Of a DNA stretch of 64,000 nt, positions 26,476-35,468 are shown one piece after another (within the stretch, counting starts at the first letter, position 1; each line of letters begins with the position of its first letter). Below the pieces are notes generated by a model, which saw only the letters and a list, made by a program, of their open reading frames with translations, was not told the DNA's origin and made no database searches. The stretch lies in assembly GCF_900115505.1 (NCBI RefSeq), contig NZ_FOWQ01000001.1, forward strand, positions 682,001 through 746,000, read 5' to 3'. The position numbers and the translations under genes were made by a program. The DNA is from Geodermatophilus dictyosporus. GTDB lineage: Bacteria; Actinomycetota; Actinomycetes; Mycobacteriales; Geodermatophilaceae.

Positions 26476-27509
26476 CAGTAGCCGTGCTTGAGCGAGCCCT
26501 CGTCGGGACGGACGCGCTCACGGAAGACGTAGTAGTTCCAGATCTGGTAGCCGATGATCAGCGGCAGGAAGATCCCGCCCACCCAGGTCATCAGCACCAG
26601 CGTGTACTGCTGGCTGGCCGTCTCCTCCAGCGTCAGGCCGAAGTCGGGGTCGAGCGTGGAGGGCAGCACCTCGCCCCGGGTGAACAGCGCGATGAACACC
26701 GTCACGGTGGCGAAGAGGATGGTCAGGCCGCTCATCGTGAAGGCGAGGGTGTCGCGGCGGCGGGACAGCGCCAGCCAGATGCTGGCCAGGGTCAGGAACG
26801 CCGCGACCGGGAAGAACCAGGGCAGCACGCCGAAGCTCTCGAACAGGCCCTCGGTCACGTAACCCATGACGACGAACCCGACGACCGCCACCGTGGCAAG
26901 CGCGCCCCAGCGCAGCGCGGCCCGGCGGGCGCGGTCGTAGAGCACGGTGTCGGTGTGCAGGCGCAGCAGCAGGAAGTTGGCGCCGTGCAGCATGAACAGC
27001 AGCAGCGTGGTGGCCCCGCCGAGCAGCGAGAAGGGCGTGAACATCTCCAGCAGGCCGCCCTGCACCCGCCCCTCGCGGTTGACCGGCATGCCCTCGATGA
27101 GCTTGGCCATGATCACGCCCCACAGGAACGAGGGGACGACGCTGCCGGCGAAGGACATCCAGTCCCAGAAGGCCCGCCAGCGCTCGCTGTCGACCTGGTT
27201 GCGGTACTCGAAGGACACCCCGCGCAGCAGCAGCGCCAGCAGGATGGCGACGAACAGCGGGTACATGCCGCTGAACACCGCGCCGTACCAGACCGGGAAG
27301 GTGGAGAACATCAGCCCGGCGGCGGCGATCACCCAGACCTCGTTGCCGTCCCAGAACGGCCCGATGGTGCCGGTCAGCGCCCGCTCCTCGGGCTCGGTGC
27401 GGGCGAGCGTGGGCCGCAGGATGTCGACGCCGAAGTCGAAGCCCTCGAGGAAGAAGTAGAGGGTGAAGGTGAGCGCGATCAGCCAGAACCACAGGGTGAC
27501 CAGGTCCAC
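26475..27509 (-). CDS. cydB: Cytochrome bd ubiquinol/menaquinol oxidase subunit II
   Basis: The 344-residue membrane protein starts at GTG 27509 with AGGAGGAACTGAC upstream. It shows the CydB pattern: FFLEGFDFGVDILRP near residues 18-32, GTIGPFWDGNEVWVIAA near 48-64, FPVWYGAVFSGMYPLF near 72-87, RGVSFEYRN near 95-103, and a C-terminal TLVLMTWVGGIFLPLII segment. CydB supports the heme-bearing subunit I in the membrane. There is no sign of a fused extra domain. It lies 2 nt after cydA. Confidence 0.93.
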   Translation of the reverse strand: MDLVTLWFWLIALTFTLYFFLEGFDFGVDILRPTLARTEPEERALTGTIGPFWDGNEVWVIAAAGLMFSTFPVWYGAVFSGMYPLFVAILLALLLRGVSFEYRNQVDSERWRAFWDWMSFAGSVVPSFLWGVIMAKLIEGMPVNREGRVQGGLLEMFTPFSLLGGATTLLLFMLHGANFLLLRLHTDTVLYDRARRAALRWGALATVAVVGFVVMGYVTEGLFESFGVLPWFFPVAAFLTLASIWLALSRRRDTLAFTMSGLTILFATVTVFIALFTRGEVLPSTLDPDFGLTLEETASQQYTLVLMTWVGGIFLPLIIGYQIWNYYVFRERVRPDEGSLKHGY

Positions 27510-27511
27510 CG

Positions 27512-28936
27512 TCAGTTCCTCCTCTCGTACCCCTGCAAGCCCACGCCCTCGTAGTCCGGCGCGGGCGCCGCGACCAGCTGCGCCTCGGGCTTGCGGTGGA
27601 TGCCGGCGCGGGCGGTGACGCTGAGCAGGTAGATGTCCAGGCCGATGAGGGCCAGGTACACCACCCACAGCCCGACCAGCCCGGCGAGCACCTCACCGAA
27701 GGTGTTGGGGCTGACGCCCTCCTCCACGGTGAGCAGGCCGTAGACCATGAACGGCTGGCGGCCCATCTCGGTGACGATCCAGCCGGTGAAGTTGGCGATC
27801 CAGGGCAGCGGGATGAACAGCACCAGCGCCCGCAGGAACCAGCGGGTCTCCTCCAGGCCCCGCTTGCGCCGCCACCAGAGGAACAGCCCGAGGAACGCCG
27901 TGGCGAGCAGCAGCGAGCCGATGGCGACCATGATCCGGAACGACCAGTACACCCAGGCCACGGGCGGGATGTAGTCGCCCTCGCCGTAGAGCTCCTGGTA
28001 CTCCTCGTTGAGCGGGATCAGCCCCTCGTAGCGGCCCTCGAAGCTGTTGTAGGCCAGCACGGACCCGACGATGGGGATCTCGACGTTGAACGAGTTCTCC
28101 TGCGCCTCCTCGTCGATGAACGCGACCAGCGACCACGGCGCCGGGGAGTCCGACGTCTCCCACTGGGCCTCCATCGCCGCGAACTTCATCGGCTGGTCCT
28201 CGCGTGCCACCTGGGCCTCGGTGTGCCCGCTGACGACGGAGAACACGGTGCCGATGGCGGCGAAGACCAGCCCGATGCGCAGCGAGGCGGAGTAGACGTC
28301 GGTGTCCTGCCGGCGCAGCAGGTGGTAGGCGCTGATGCCGAGGACGAAGAAGGCGGCGACCACCCAGGCGCTGCCCTGCACGTGGGCGAAGTACAGCCAG
28401 GCCTTGTAGTTGAAGACGACGGCGCCGAAGTCGGTGAGCCGGGCCTGGCCCTCGACGACCTCGTAGCCGACGGGGTGGTGCATCCAGGCGTTGGCCAGCA
28501 CGATCCAGAACGCGCTGATCTGCGTGCCGATGGCGACCAGCCAGATGCTGCCCAGCCGCATCCAGGGCTTGAGCCGGTCCTTGCCGAACCACCACAGCCC
28601 GATGAAGGTGCTCTCGAGGAAGAACGCCATGAGCACCTCGAGCGCCAGCGGGACGCCGAAGATGTTGCCGACGAAGTCGGAGTACTCGCTCCAGTTCATC
28701 CCGAACTGGAACTCCTGCACGATCCCGGTCACCACGCCGACGGCGAAGTTGATGAGGAAGAGGTGACCGAAGAAGTTGGTCATCTTCTCGTAGACGTGCC
28801 GCCGGTCCTCGCGGACGTAGGCGATCGTCTCCATCACCGCGATGAGGAACGCCAGGCCCACCGTCAGCGAGACGAAGAAGAAGTGGAAGATGCTGGTCGA
28901 GGCGAACTGGAACCTGCTGAGCTCGACCACGTCCAC
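27512..28936 (-). CDS. cydA: Cytochrome bd oxidase subunit I
   Basis: The 474-residue protein starts at GTG 28936 (DVVELSRFQFASTSIFHFFF), with GAGGTG 8 nt upstream. Key features are the heme-ligand His18 in SIFHFFFVSLTVG, AVMETIAYVRED near 36, VGVVTGIVQEFQFGMNW near 68, ESTFIGLWWFGKDR near 105, the second heme His (HPVGYEV), and GRQP in TEMGRQPFMVYG near 390. The Q-loop is of the short type. It reduces O2 to water with quinol and is used at low oxygen or under stress. It is first gene of the cydA-B-D-C operon. Confidence 0.95.
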   Translation of the reverse strand: MDVVELSRFQFASTSIFHFFFVSLTVGLAFLIAVMETIAYVREDRRHVYEKMTNFFGHLFLINFAVGVVTGIVQEFQFGMNWSEYSDFVGNIFGVPLALEVLMAFFLESTFIGLWWFGKDRLKPWMRLGSIWLVAIGTQISAFWIVLANAWMHHPVGYEVVEGQARLTDFGAVVFNYKAWLYFAHVQGSAWVVAAFFVLGISAYHLLRRQDTDVYSASLRIGLVFAAIGTVFSVVSGHTEAQVAREDQPMKFAAMEAQWETSDSPAPWSLVAFIDEEAQENSFNVEIPIVGSVLAYNSFEGRYEGLIPLNEEYQELYGEGDYIPPVAWVYWSFRIMVAIGSLLLATAFLGLFLWWRRKRGLEETRWFLRALVLFIPLPWIANFTGWIVTEMGRQPFMVYGLLTVEEGVSPNTFGEVLAGLVGLWVVYLALIGLDIYLLSVTARAGIHRKPEAQLVAAPAPDYEGVGLQGYERRN

Positions 28937-29006
28937 GTGCGCACCACCTCGTCCGGGAGCCAGGCAGGGGCGCGCGCGGGTCTGGCGCGGGCCGGGCGCC
29001 CTCAGG

Positions 29007-29018
29007 GTTGCACGCAAC
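29007..29018. promoter_or_regulatory. GTTGC/GCAAC inverted repeat upstream of cydA
   Basis: GTTGCACGCAAC is a 5-bp inverted repeat with a 2-bp centre, about 70-80 nt before cydA. It resembles MarR-type operators (TTGCnnGCAA) more than a Rex site. I find no TTGTGA-N6-TTCACAA Rex motif in the interval. Confidence 0.35.
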
Positions 29019-29100
29019 TAGCTGAGGTGCACCGCGAGCCGGACGGGGCGCCGCGGGGGTGCGACGGGCTGCCGGGCCGCCGACGTGCCAGGCTCCCGGG

Positions 29101-29277
29101 ATGGCCTTCGACCTGCACCGTGCCGACGGCGAGGTGATCCGCTACGAGGACGGCGCCCGCTTCAGCTTCACCGCCACCGGGCACCTCGTCGTCTACGACA
29201 CCCGGGGCAACAAGACCCTCTACAGCCACCACAGCTGGGACCGCATCGAGGAGCCGGTGCCGCCGCCGCGGACCTGA
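29101..29277 (+). CDS. Small conserved-looking protein, 58 aa
   Basis: From ATG 29101 the frame encodes 58 polar residues in strand-like repeats (FDLHRADGEVIRYEDGARF, then HLVVYDTRGNKTLYSHHSW). The alternating pattern suggests a small beta-sheet. It has no signal peptide and I do not recognise the family. It lies between the divergent cydA operon and the convergent der gene. The codon composition and even spread of charged residues favour a real gene. Confidence 0.55.
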   Translation: MAFDLHRADGEVIRYEDGARFSFTATGHLVVYDTRGNKTLYSHHSWDRIEEPVPPPRT

Positions 29278-29296
29278 CCCGCGGCGGCGGCCGGAC

Positions 29297-30640
29297 TCAG
29301 CCGCGGGGGCGCTCGCGACCCTCCCGGACCTTGACCGAGATGTCGATGGGCGTCCCGGCGAAGCCGAAGCGCTCGCGCAGCTTGCGCTCGAGGAAGCGCC
29401 GGTAGCCGGCCTCGAGGAAGCCGGTGGAGAAGACGACGAACCGGGGCGGCCGGACGTCGGCCTGCGTCACGTACTTGATCTTCGGGGCGCGGCCGCCGCG
29501 GGCCGGGGGCGGCGTCTCCTGCACCAGCTGGCGGACGTAGGCGTTGAGCTCCGCCGTCGGCACCCGGGTCTCCCAGGAGGCGATGGCGGCGCGCAGGTGG
29601 TCGGCGAGCCTGCCGACGCCGCGGCCGCTGGCCGCCGAGATGTTCACCCGGCTGGCCCACCGGACGCGGGCGAGGTCGCGCTCGACCTCCCTCTCCAGCT
29701 GGGCGTGCCGGTCCTCGTCGAGGGTGTCCCACTTGTTGACGGCGATGACCAGCGCGCGGCCGGCCTCGACGACCTGGGTGATCACCCGCTGGTCCTGCTC
29801 GCTGATCACCTCGTCGGCGGCGAGCAGCACGACGGCCACCTCGGCGGCCTGGATCGCGGCCTCGGTGCGCAGGCTGGCGTAGTACTCGGTCCCGCTGGCG
29901 GTGGTGACCTTGCGGCGCAGGCCGGCGGTGTCGACGAAGCGCCACTCCTCCCCGCCCAGCGTGATGATCGAGTCGACCGGGTCCACGGTGGTGCCGGCGA
30001 CGGAGTCGACGACGGAGCGCTCCTCCTTGGCCAGCCGGTTGAGCAGGCTGGACTTGCCCACGTTGGGCCGGCCGACCAGCGCCACCCGCCGGGGGCCGCC
30101 CTCCTCCGGCTCGCCCCGCGGCGCCTCGGGCAGCGCGTCGAGCACCAGGTCGAGCAGGTCGCCCGAGCCGCGGCCGTGCAGCGCGCTCACCGGCTGCGGC
30201 TCGCCGAGGCCCAGCGACCACAGCTCGGCGGCGTTGGCCTCGCTGCGCTCGTCGTCGACCTTGTTCGCCACGACGATGACCGGCTGCTCGCTGCGCCGCA
30301 GGATCCGCGCGGCGGCCAGGTCGGTGTCGGTCGCCCCGACGGTGCTGTCGACGACGAGCACGATGACGTCGGCGGTGCGCATCGCGTGCTCGGCCTGCCG
30401 GCTGATCGACGCGCCCAGCCCCTCGGCCCGGGGGTCCCAGCCGCCGGTGTCGGTGACGGTGAACCGCCGGCCGTTCCACAGCGCCTCGTAGGAGATGCGG
30501 TCGCGGGTCACGCCCGGGACGTCCTGCACCACCGCCGCGCGGCGGCCCAGGATCCGGTTGACCAGCGTCGACTTGCCCACGTTGGGCCGGCCCACGACCG
30601 CCACCACCGGCAGCGGGCCGCCGGTGCCCTCCTCGGTCAC
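29297..30640 (-). CDS. der: Ribosome biogenesis GTPase Der (EngA)
   Basis: The 447-residue protein has two consecutive GTPase domains. The first P-loop is [13 protein letters not shown] near residues 16-28, with [14 protein letters not shown] and NKVD in order. The second repeats [30 protein letters not shown] and NKWD. A C-terminal KH-like domain follows ([11 protein letters not shown]). Der helps assemble the 50S subunit. The usual AGTTRD of the second domain reads AGTTVD. The GTG start overlaps the cmk stop (GTGA), forming aroH-cmk-der. Confidence 0.95.
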   Translation of the reverse strand: MTEEGTGGPLPVVAVVGRPNVGKSTLVNRILGRRAAVVQDVPGVTRDRISYEALWNGRRFTVTDTGGWDPRAEGLGASISRQAEHAMRTADVIVLVVDSTVGATDTDLAAARILRRSEQPVIVVANKVDDERSEANAAELWSLGLGEPQPVSALHGRGSGDLLDLVLDALPEAPRGEPEEGGPRRVALVGRPNVGKSSLLNRLAKEERSVVDSVAGTTVDPVDSIITLGGEEWRFVDTAGLRRKVTTASGTEYYASLRTEAAIQAAEVAVVLLAADEVISEQDQRVITQVVEAGRALVIAVNKWDTLDEDRHAQLEREVERDLARVRWASRVNISAASGRGVGRLADHLRAAIASWETRVPTAELNAYVRQLVQETPPPARGGRAPKIKYVTQADVRPPRFVVFSTGFLEAGYRRFLERKLRERFGFAGTPIDISVKVREGRERPRG

Positions 30641-31377
30641 GACCGCACCTCCACTGCCGAGCGGGCCAGCTCTACCACGCGGTCCACCACCTGTTCCCGA
30701 CCGAGGTCGGTGCTGTCGACGACCACCGCGTCGGCGGCCGGCCGCAAAGGGCTGTCCGCCCTGCTGCTGTCGTACTCGTCCCGGCGGCGGAGGTCGGCGG
30801 CGAGCTCGGCGACCTCGTCGGCCGTGGTGAGCCCCAGCTGGGCGGCGCGCCGCTGGGCGCGCGCCTCCGGCGCGGCGGTCAGGTAGACCTTCACGGTCGC
30901 GTCGGGCAGCACCACGGTGCCGATGTCGCGCCCCTCGACGACGACGGCGTCGGCCGCGGCCACCAGCGAGCGCTGCTGGTCGACCAGCTGCCGCCGCACC
31001 GCGGGCACCGCCGAGACCGCCGAGACGGCGCGGGTCACCTCGGCGCCGCGGATGCGCACCGCGACGTCGGTGCCGTCGACCTCCACCCGCTCGGTGTCGG
31101 CGTGCGTCCCCACCTCGATGCGCGCGCCGGCCACCACCCGGGCCACCGCCTCGGCGTCCTCGGGGTCGACCCCGGCGTCGAGGACGGCGACGGTGGCGGC
31201 GCGGTACATCGCACCGGTGTCGAGGTAGGCCGCGCCCAGCCGGGCGGCGACCGCCCGCGCGACGCTGGACTTGCCCGTCCCCGACGGGCCGTCGAGGGTC
31301 ACCTGCCCGTGGAACTCCCGCTCGCTCACTGCGCGATCACTGCGCGCAGTGGTCTCCGCTCGCCGGCGCTCGCTCAC
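30637..31377 (-). CDS. cmk: Cytidylate kinase
   Basis: The enzyme phosphorylates CMP and dCMP using ATP. The P-loop [12 protein letters not shown] begins about 22 residues after the chosen start, followed by [30 protein letters not shown], and [15 protein letters not shown]. The start is uncertain because a 48-bp duplication gives two GTG codons in identical context: 31377 overlaps the aroH stop as GTGA and gives 246 residues, while 31329 gives 230, nearer the usual length. Upstream GGGA slightly favours 31377. It overlaps der by GTGA. In M. tuberculosis cmk and der are also adjacent. Confidence 0.92.
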   Translation of the reverse strand: MSERRRAETTARSDRAVSEREFHGQVTLDGPSGTGKSSVARAVAARLGAAYLDTGAMYRAATVAVLDAGVDPEDAEAVARVVAGARIEVGTHADTERVEVDGTDVAVRIRGAEVTRAVSAVSAVPAVRRQLVDQQRSLVAAADAVVVEGRDIGTVVLPDATVKVYLTAAPEARAQRRAAQLGLTTADEVAELAADLRRRDEYDSSRADSPLRPAADAVVVDSTDLGREQVVDRVVELARSAVEVRS

Positions 31378-31385
31378 TGCGCGAT
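31319..31385. repeat. Duplicated 19-bp unit at 48-bp spacing
   Basis: CGCTCGCTCACTGCGCGAT occurs at 31319-31337 and 31367-31385, exactly 48 bp apart and so in frame. The palindrome CACTGCGCGCAGTG fills 31338-31351 between them. The unit covers the end of aroH and the start of cmk, duplicating a GTG start codon. Confidence 0.85.
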
Positions 31386-31736
31386 GTCCCGTCGCAGCGC
31401 CACGGCACCCCGCAGGTACACGTGGTGGATCTCGGTGCGCGGCCGGTCGGTCTCCACGTGCGCCATCAGCCGCAGCACCCGCGGCAGCGCGTGCGGGACG
31501 CCGATCTCCGTGGCGCACATCAGCGGGACGTCGCCCATGCCGAGCTCGCGGGCGGCCAGCGCGGGGAACTCCGAGACCAGGTCGGGGGTCGCGGTGAACA
31601 GGATGCTGATGATGTCGTCGTGGTCGAGGCCGTTGCGCTCGACCACCGTGCTCACGAGCTCGCGGGTGGCCTCGAGCACCTGGTCGCGGTCGTCGGCGTC
31701 CACCTGTGTCGCGCCCCGGATGGCCCGTACGGCCAC
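31374..31736 (-). CDS. aroH: Chorismate mutase, AroH type
   Basis: The 120-residue protein matches the trimeric Bacillus-type chorismate mutase, not the helical AroQ type. It starts at GTG 31736 with GAGGAGG 5 nt upstream. Diagnostic residues are the N-terminal VRAIRGATQVDADD (Arg for substrate), LFTATPDLVSEFPALAAR, and PLMCATEIGVP with the catalytic Glu, then HHVYLRGAVALR with Tyr and Arg. It converts chorismate to prephenate for Phe and Tyr synthesis. The stop overlaps the upstream GTG of cmk. The open frame upstream of the GTG is not protein-like. Confidence 0.92.
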   Translation of the reverse strand: MAVRAIRGATQVDADDRDQVLEATRELVSTVVERNGLDHDDIISILFTATPDLVSEFPALAARELGMGDVPLMCATEIGVPHALPRVLRLMAHVETDRPRTEIHHVYLRGAVALRRDIAQ

Positions 31737-31785
31737 TGCACCCTCCTCGGTCGGTCCCGGCTCCCGTCCCTGGGGTGCCCGGTCG

Positions 31786-31791
31786 AGTCTA
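31786..31791 (-). promoter_or_regulatory. Likely -10 element of aroH-cmk-der
   Basis: On the minus strand TAGACT fits the actinobacterial TAnnnT consensus and lies 50 nt before the aroH GTG. I see no good -35. It falls between the hemicellulose locus and aroH, so it would keep the core operon independently expressed. Confidence 0.35.
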
Positions 31792-31872
31792 GGTACCCCG
31801 TGCCAGCCGCCTCCCCCGCCCGGATCGCCCGCCGTGCGGAGTGGCCGAGGAGTTGGGGACAACGGGTGCCGC

Positions 31873-32787
31873 TCAGAGCGGGCGGATGCCCCAGGTCGAC
31901 GTCGTCGACTCGCCGGGAGCCAGCCGGCGGACGCCCACTCCGGTGCGGAACGCGTCGGGCGGGCAGGTCATCGGCTCCACGGCCAGTCCGCGGCGACGCC
32001 GGGACGCCGGTTCGACGACGTCGCCGGTGAAGACCTGCAGCCAGCCGTAGGAGGCGTCCAGCCAGAGGACGGCGCCACGGCCGCTCGCGTCGACCAGCCG
32101 CACCTCGGCGGTGCCGTCGGCGTCCCGCGCGAGGTCGGTGAGGCAGTCGTCCAGGCGCAGGTCGCCGATCCGGCGGCCCGCCCGGAGGTCGTGGGGCGTC
32201 CCCTCGACCGGCTCGGTGCCCACGGGCAGCAGCCGGTCGTCGGGGGTGACGCGGGTGGCGGCCGGCACGGTGAGCGCGCAGTCGTCGAGCAGCCCCTCCC
32301 CCGCCGCGAGGTAGGGGTGGTGGCCCTCGCCGTAGGGCAGCGCGCGGTCGCCCTCGTTGGTCGCGGTGGTGGTCACGCGCAGCCCCTCCGCGGAGAGCTC
32401 GTAGCCGACCCGCAGCCGCAGGGCGAACGGGTAGCCCGGCTGCGGGTGCAGCAGGTGCTCGAGCACCACCGAGTCGTCGCTGCGGGCCAGCAGCCGCCAG
32501 GCGACGAAGCGGACGAGGCCGTGGATCGCCGTCCCCCGCTCCGGCTCGGTCACCGGCGTGCGGAGCTCCTGCCCGTCCCAGGACCAGACGCCGTTCCCGA
32601 GCCGGTTGGGCCAGGGCGCGAGCACGTGCCCGCGGACGTCGGGCGCCATCTCGCCGGCGGCGTAGCCGTCGAGCACCGCGCGGCCGCCCGCGGAGTAGGT
32701 GCGCAGGCCGCCGCCCACCTCGACGACGACGGCCTCGGCGTCACCGGCGCGCAGGACGTGCTGCTCGCCGGTGGGCAGCACGCTCAC
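31873..32787 (-). CDS. Aldose 1-epimerase (mutarotase) family
   Basis: This 304-residue member of the galactose-mutarotase fold shows [13 protein letters not shown] near residues 56-68, the His in [13 protein letters not shown] near 85-97, GHHPYL near 152, and the catalytic Glu in [17 protein letters not shown] near 270. It interconverts alpha and beta anomers. GTGA overlap with xylB, and the rest of the locus, point to xylose or arabinose as substrate. It is the last gene of the minus-strand hemicellulose arm. Confidence 0.85.
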   Translation of the reverse strand: MSVLPTGEQHVLRAGDAEAVVVEVGGGLRTYSAGGRAVLDGYAAGEMAPDVRGHVLAPWPNRLGNGVWSWDGQELRTPVTEPERGTAIHGLVRFVAWRLLARSDDSVVLEHLLHPQPGYPFALRLRVGYELSAEGLRVTTTATNEGDRALPYGEGHHPYLAAGEGLLDDCALTVPAATRVTPDDRLLPVGTEPVEGTPHDLRAGRRIGDLRLDDCLTDLARDADGTAEVRLVDASGRGAVLWLDASYGWLQVFTGDVVEPASRRRRGLAVEPMTCPPDAFRTGVGVRRLAPGESTTSTWGIRPL

Positions 32788-34208
32788 CCGGGGCGCTCAC
32801 CGTCTGCAGCAGCGCGGTCGGCGGTGAGGTCGCGGACCTCGGCGTAGCGCTCGCGGACGGCGGGGACCGGATCGGCCTCGTAGGTCTCGGTGCTGGTGGC
32901 CGGCCACACCGGCGGGGTGTCGCCGCCGGCGAGCACCCAGGCGGCCTGCCGGGCGGCGCCGTCGGCGACGTACTCCCCCGGCGGCGGCACCAGGACCGGC
33001 ACCCCGAGGACGGCGGGCGCGAGCCGGCGGACGGCCTCCGAGCGGGCGCCGCCGCCGACCAGGAGCACCCGGCGCACCGGGTTGCCCTGGGCGGCGATGG
33101 CCTCCAGCCCGTCGGCGAGGCCGCACAGCAGCCCCTCGACGGCGGCGCGGGCGAGGTGCGCCGGGGTGGCGGTGGCCAGGGTCAGGCCGTGCACCGCCCC
33201 GGTGGAGCGCGGCCGGTCCGGGGTCCGCTCGCCCTCCAGGTAGGGCACCAGCACCAGGCCGCCGGCACCGGCCGGCGCGGAGAGCGCCAGCCGGGACAGC
33301 TCCGCGTGGTCGACGCCGAGCAGCCGCGCGGTGGCGTCGAGCACCCGCGCGGCGTTGAGGGTGACGACCAGCGGCAGGAAGTTGCCGGTGGCGTCGGCGA
33401 ACCCGGCCACCGTGCCCGACGGGTCGGCGCTCGGCGTGGTGGACACGGTGGAGACCACGCCGGAGGTGCCGATGGACAGGACCACGTCGCCGGGCTCGGC
33501 GCTGATGCCCAGCGCCGCGGCGGCGTTGTCGCCGGTGCCTGGGCCGAGCACCGCGCCGCCGCCGGCGACCGTGCCGGCCCGCTCCGCCGGAGCGAGCACC
33601 CGCGGCAACACCGGCGTGCGGCCGAAGGCCCGCTCGAGCAGGTCGGGCCGGTAGGACTCCTGAGCCGGCGACCAGTAGCCGGTGCCGCTGGCGTCGCCGC
33701 GGTCGGTGACGAGGGCGTCGAGGCCCGGCGCGCCGGCCAGCTGCCAGGTGAGCCAGTCGTGCGGCAGGCACACCGCCGCCGTCCGCGCCGCGTTGGCCGG
33801 CTCGGCCTCGGCCAGCCAGCGCAGCTTGGTGACGGTGAAGGAGGCCACCGGCACCAGGCCGACGGCGTCGGCCCATGCCTGCGGGCCGCCGAGCTCGGCG
33901 GTGAGGTCGGTCGCCGCCTGCGCGGAGCGGGTGTCGTTCCACAGCAGCGCGTCGCGCACGACCCGGCCGTCGGAGTCGAGGCAGACCATCCCGTGCTGCT
34001 GCCCGCCGACGGCGACCGCGGCGACGTCGTCGAGGCCACCGGCCTCGGCGAGCGCCGTCCGCAGCGCCGCCTCCCAGGCGGCCGGGTCGACCTCGGTGCC
34101 CTCCGGGTGCGGCGCCCGGCCCTCTCGGACCAGGGCGCCGCTGCCGGCGTCCCGCACCACGACCTTGCACGACTGGGTCGACGAGTCGACCCCGGCCACC
34201 AGTGTCAT
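32784..34208 (-). CDS. xylB: Xylulokinase
   Basis: The 474-residue FGGY-family kinase starts at ATG 34208, though the ribosome site is weak. Signatures are [16 protein letters not shown] at the N-terminus, [14 protein letters not shown] near 70-83, LLWNDTRS, the nucleotide fold [15 protein letters not shown] near 258, [11 protein letters not shown] and [16 protein letters not shown] near 390. It phosphorylates D-xylulose to D-xylulose 5-phosphate for the pentose phosphate pathway. It follows xylA by 19 nt and precedes the epimerase gene with a GTGA overlap. Confidence 0.93.
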   Translation of the reverse strand: MTLVAGVDSSTQSCKVVVRDAGSGALVREGRAPHPEGTEVDPAAWEAALRTALAEAGGLDDVAAVAVGGQQHGMVCLDSDGRVVRDALLWNDTRSAQAATDLTAELGGPQAWADAVGLVPVASFTVTKLRWLAEAEPANAARTAAVCLPHDWLTWQLAGAPGLDALVTDRGDASGTGYWSPAQESYRPDLLERAFGRTPVLPRVLAPAERAGTVAGGGAVLGPGTGDNAAAALGISAEPGDVVLSIGTSGVVSTVSTTPSADPSGTVAGFADATGNFLPLVVTLNAARVLDATARLLGVDHAELSRLALSAPAGAGGLVLVPYLEGERTPDRPRSTGAVHGLTLATATPAHLARAAVEGLLCGLADGLEAIAAQGNPVRRVLLVGGGARSEAVRRLAPAVLGVPVLVPPPGEYVADGAARQAAWVLAGGDTPPVWPATSTETYEADPVPAVRERYAEVRDLTADRAAADGERPG

Positions 34209-34227
34209 CGTCGGGCGTCCGGCTGGC

Positions 34228-35418
34228 TCAGCGGGCGCCGAGCAGGTGCTCGAGAGCCAGCTGGTCGACACGCACGACCCCGGCCCCGCGCTGGGCGACG
34301 GTGTCCGCGTCGAAGTCCTCGAACGCCGAGCGGTCGGTCAGCAGGTCCTCGAAGGTCTCGCCCTCGGCCAGGGTCGGCTGCCGGAGCTCCGGGACGCGGG
34401 CGGCGGCGAGCGCCTCCTGCACCTCGGGGTCGGCGCGGAAGGCCGCGGCCCGCTCCTTGAGCAGCAGGTAGGTGCGCATGTTGGCCGCCGCCGAGCGCCA
34501 GACGCCGTCCATGTCCTCGGTGCGCAGCGGCTTGTAGTCGAAGTGCCGCGGGCCGTCGTAGGACGGGCCGCCCTGCGGGCCGCCGTTCTCCAGCAGGTCG
34601 ACGGTGCTGAAGGCCTGCAGCAGGTCGCCGTGGCCGAACACCAGGTCCTGGTCGAACTTGGGCCCGTGCTGGCCGTTGAGGTCGATGTGGAAGAGCTTGC
34701 CCAGCCAGATCGCCTCGGCGATGCCGTGGGTGAAGTTCAGGTTCGACATCTGCTCGTGGCCGACCTCGGGGTTGATGCCGACGAGGTGGGCGTGGTCGAG
34801 CTTGGAGATGAAGGCGATGGCGTGCCCGACGGTGGGCAGGAAGATGTCGCCGCGCGGCTCGTTGGGCTTGGGCTCCAGCGCGAAGCGCAGGCCGTAGCCG
34901 CGGGCCTCGGAGTAGGCAGCCAGGGTGTCGATCGCCTCGGCGTAGCGGTCCAGCGCGGCGAGGAGGTCCTTGGCGGTGTCGACCTCGGTGCCCTCGCGTC
35001 CGCCCCACAGCACGTAGGTCTGCGCGCCCAGCTCGGCGGCGAGGTCCATGTTGCGCATGACCTTGCGCATCGCGTAGCGGCGGACCTCGCGGTCGTTGGC
35101 GGTGAGGCCGCCCTCCTTGAAGACCGGGTGGGTGAACAGGTTGGTGGTGACCATCGGCACGACCAGGCCGGTCTCGTCCAGCGCGGCGCGGAAGCGCTTG
35201 ATGTGCTCGTCCCGCGCGGTGGTCTCGCTGCCGAAGGGGATCACGTCGTCGTCGTGGAAGGTGACGCCGTAGGCGCCCATCTCGGCGAGCCGGTGCACCG
35301 ACTCGACGACGTCGACGGCCGACCGGGTGGCCTCGCCGAACGGGTCGCGGCCCGGCCAGCCGACCGTCCACAGGCCGAACGTGAACTTGTCCTCGCGGGT
35401 GGGCTGGGGTGTGGACAT
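34228..35418 (-). CDS. xylA: Xylose isomerase
   Basis: The 396-residue enzyme is of the class I (actinobacterial) type. AGAGAGGAA lies upstream of the ATG at 35418. Clear features are [17 protein letters not shown] at the start, HDDDVIPFG with the catalytic His, the metal ligands in [12 protein letters not shown] and INPEVGHEQ, and [24 protein letters not shown]. It converts D-xylose to D-xylulose and needs Mg2+ or Mn2+. It is followed by xylB, and the GH51 gene upstream is 50 nt away, so all three are probably on one transcript. Confidence 0.96.
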   Translation of the reverse strand: MSTPQPTREDKFTFGLWTVGWPGRDPFGEATRSAVDVVESVHRLAEMGAYGVTFHDDDVIPFGSETTARDEHIKRFRAALDETGLVVPMVTTNLFTHPVFKEGGLTANDREVRRYAMRKVMRNMDLAAELGAQTYVLWGGREGTEVDTAKDLLAALDRYAEAIDTLAAYSEARGYGLRFALEPKPNEPRGDIFLPTVGHAIAFISKLDHAHLVGINPEVGHEQMSNLNFTHGIAEAIWLGKLFHIDLNGQHGPKFDQDLVFGHGDLLQAFSTVDLLENGGPQGGPSYDGPRHFDYKPLRTEDMDGVWRSAAANMRTYLLLKERAAAFRADPEVQEALAAARVPELRQPTLAEGETFEDLLTDRSAFEDFDADTVAQRGAGVVRVDQLALEHLLGAR

Positions 35419-35468
35419 GGGGTTCCTCTCTCGGGCGGTGCGGTGCGGGGTGGAGCGGGGCTGTGCGG

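Noticed and set aside
28937-29100. A Rex site upstream of cydA
   Set aside because: No TTGTGA-N6-TTCACAA-like motif is present between cydA and the divergent small gene.
27596-29137. A 513-codon plus-strand open frame opposite cydA
   Set aside because: Its composition (His/Asp/Val/Arg-rich, low in Ile, Phe and Lys) is a mirror of GC-rich codons; cydA has full motifs on the other strand.
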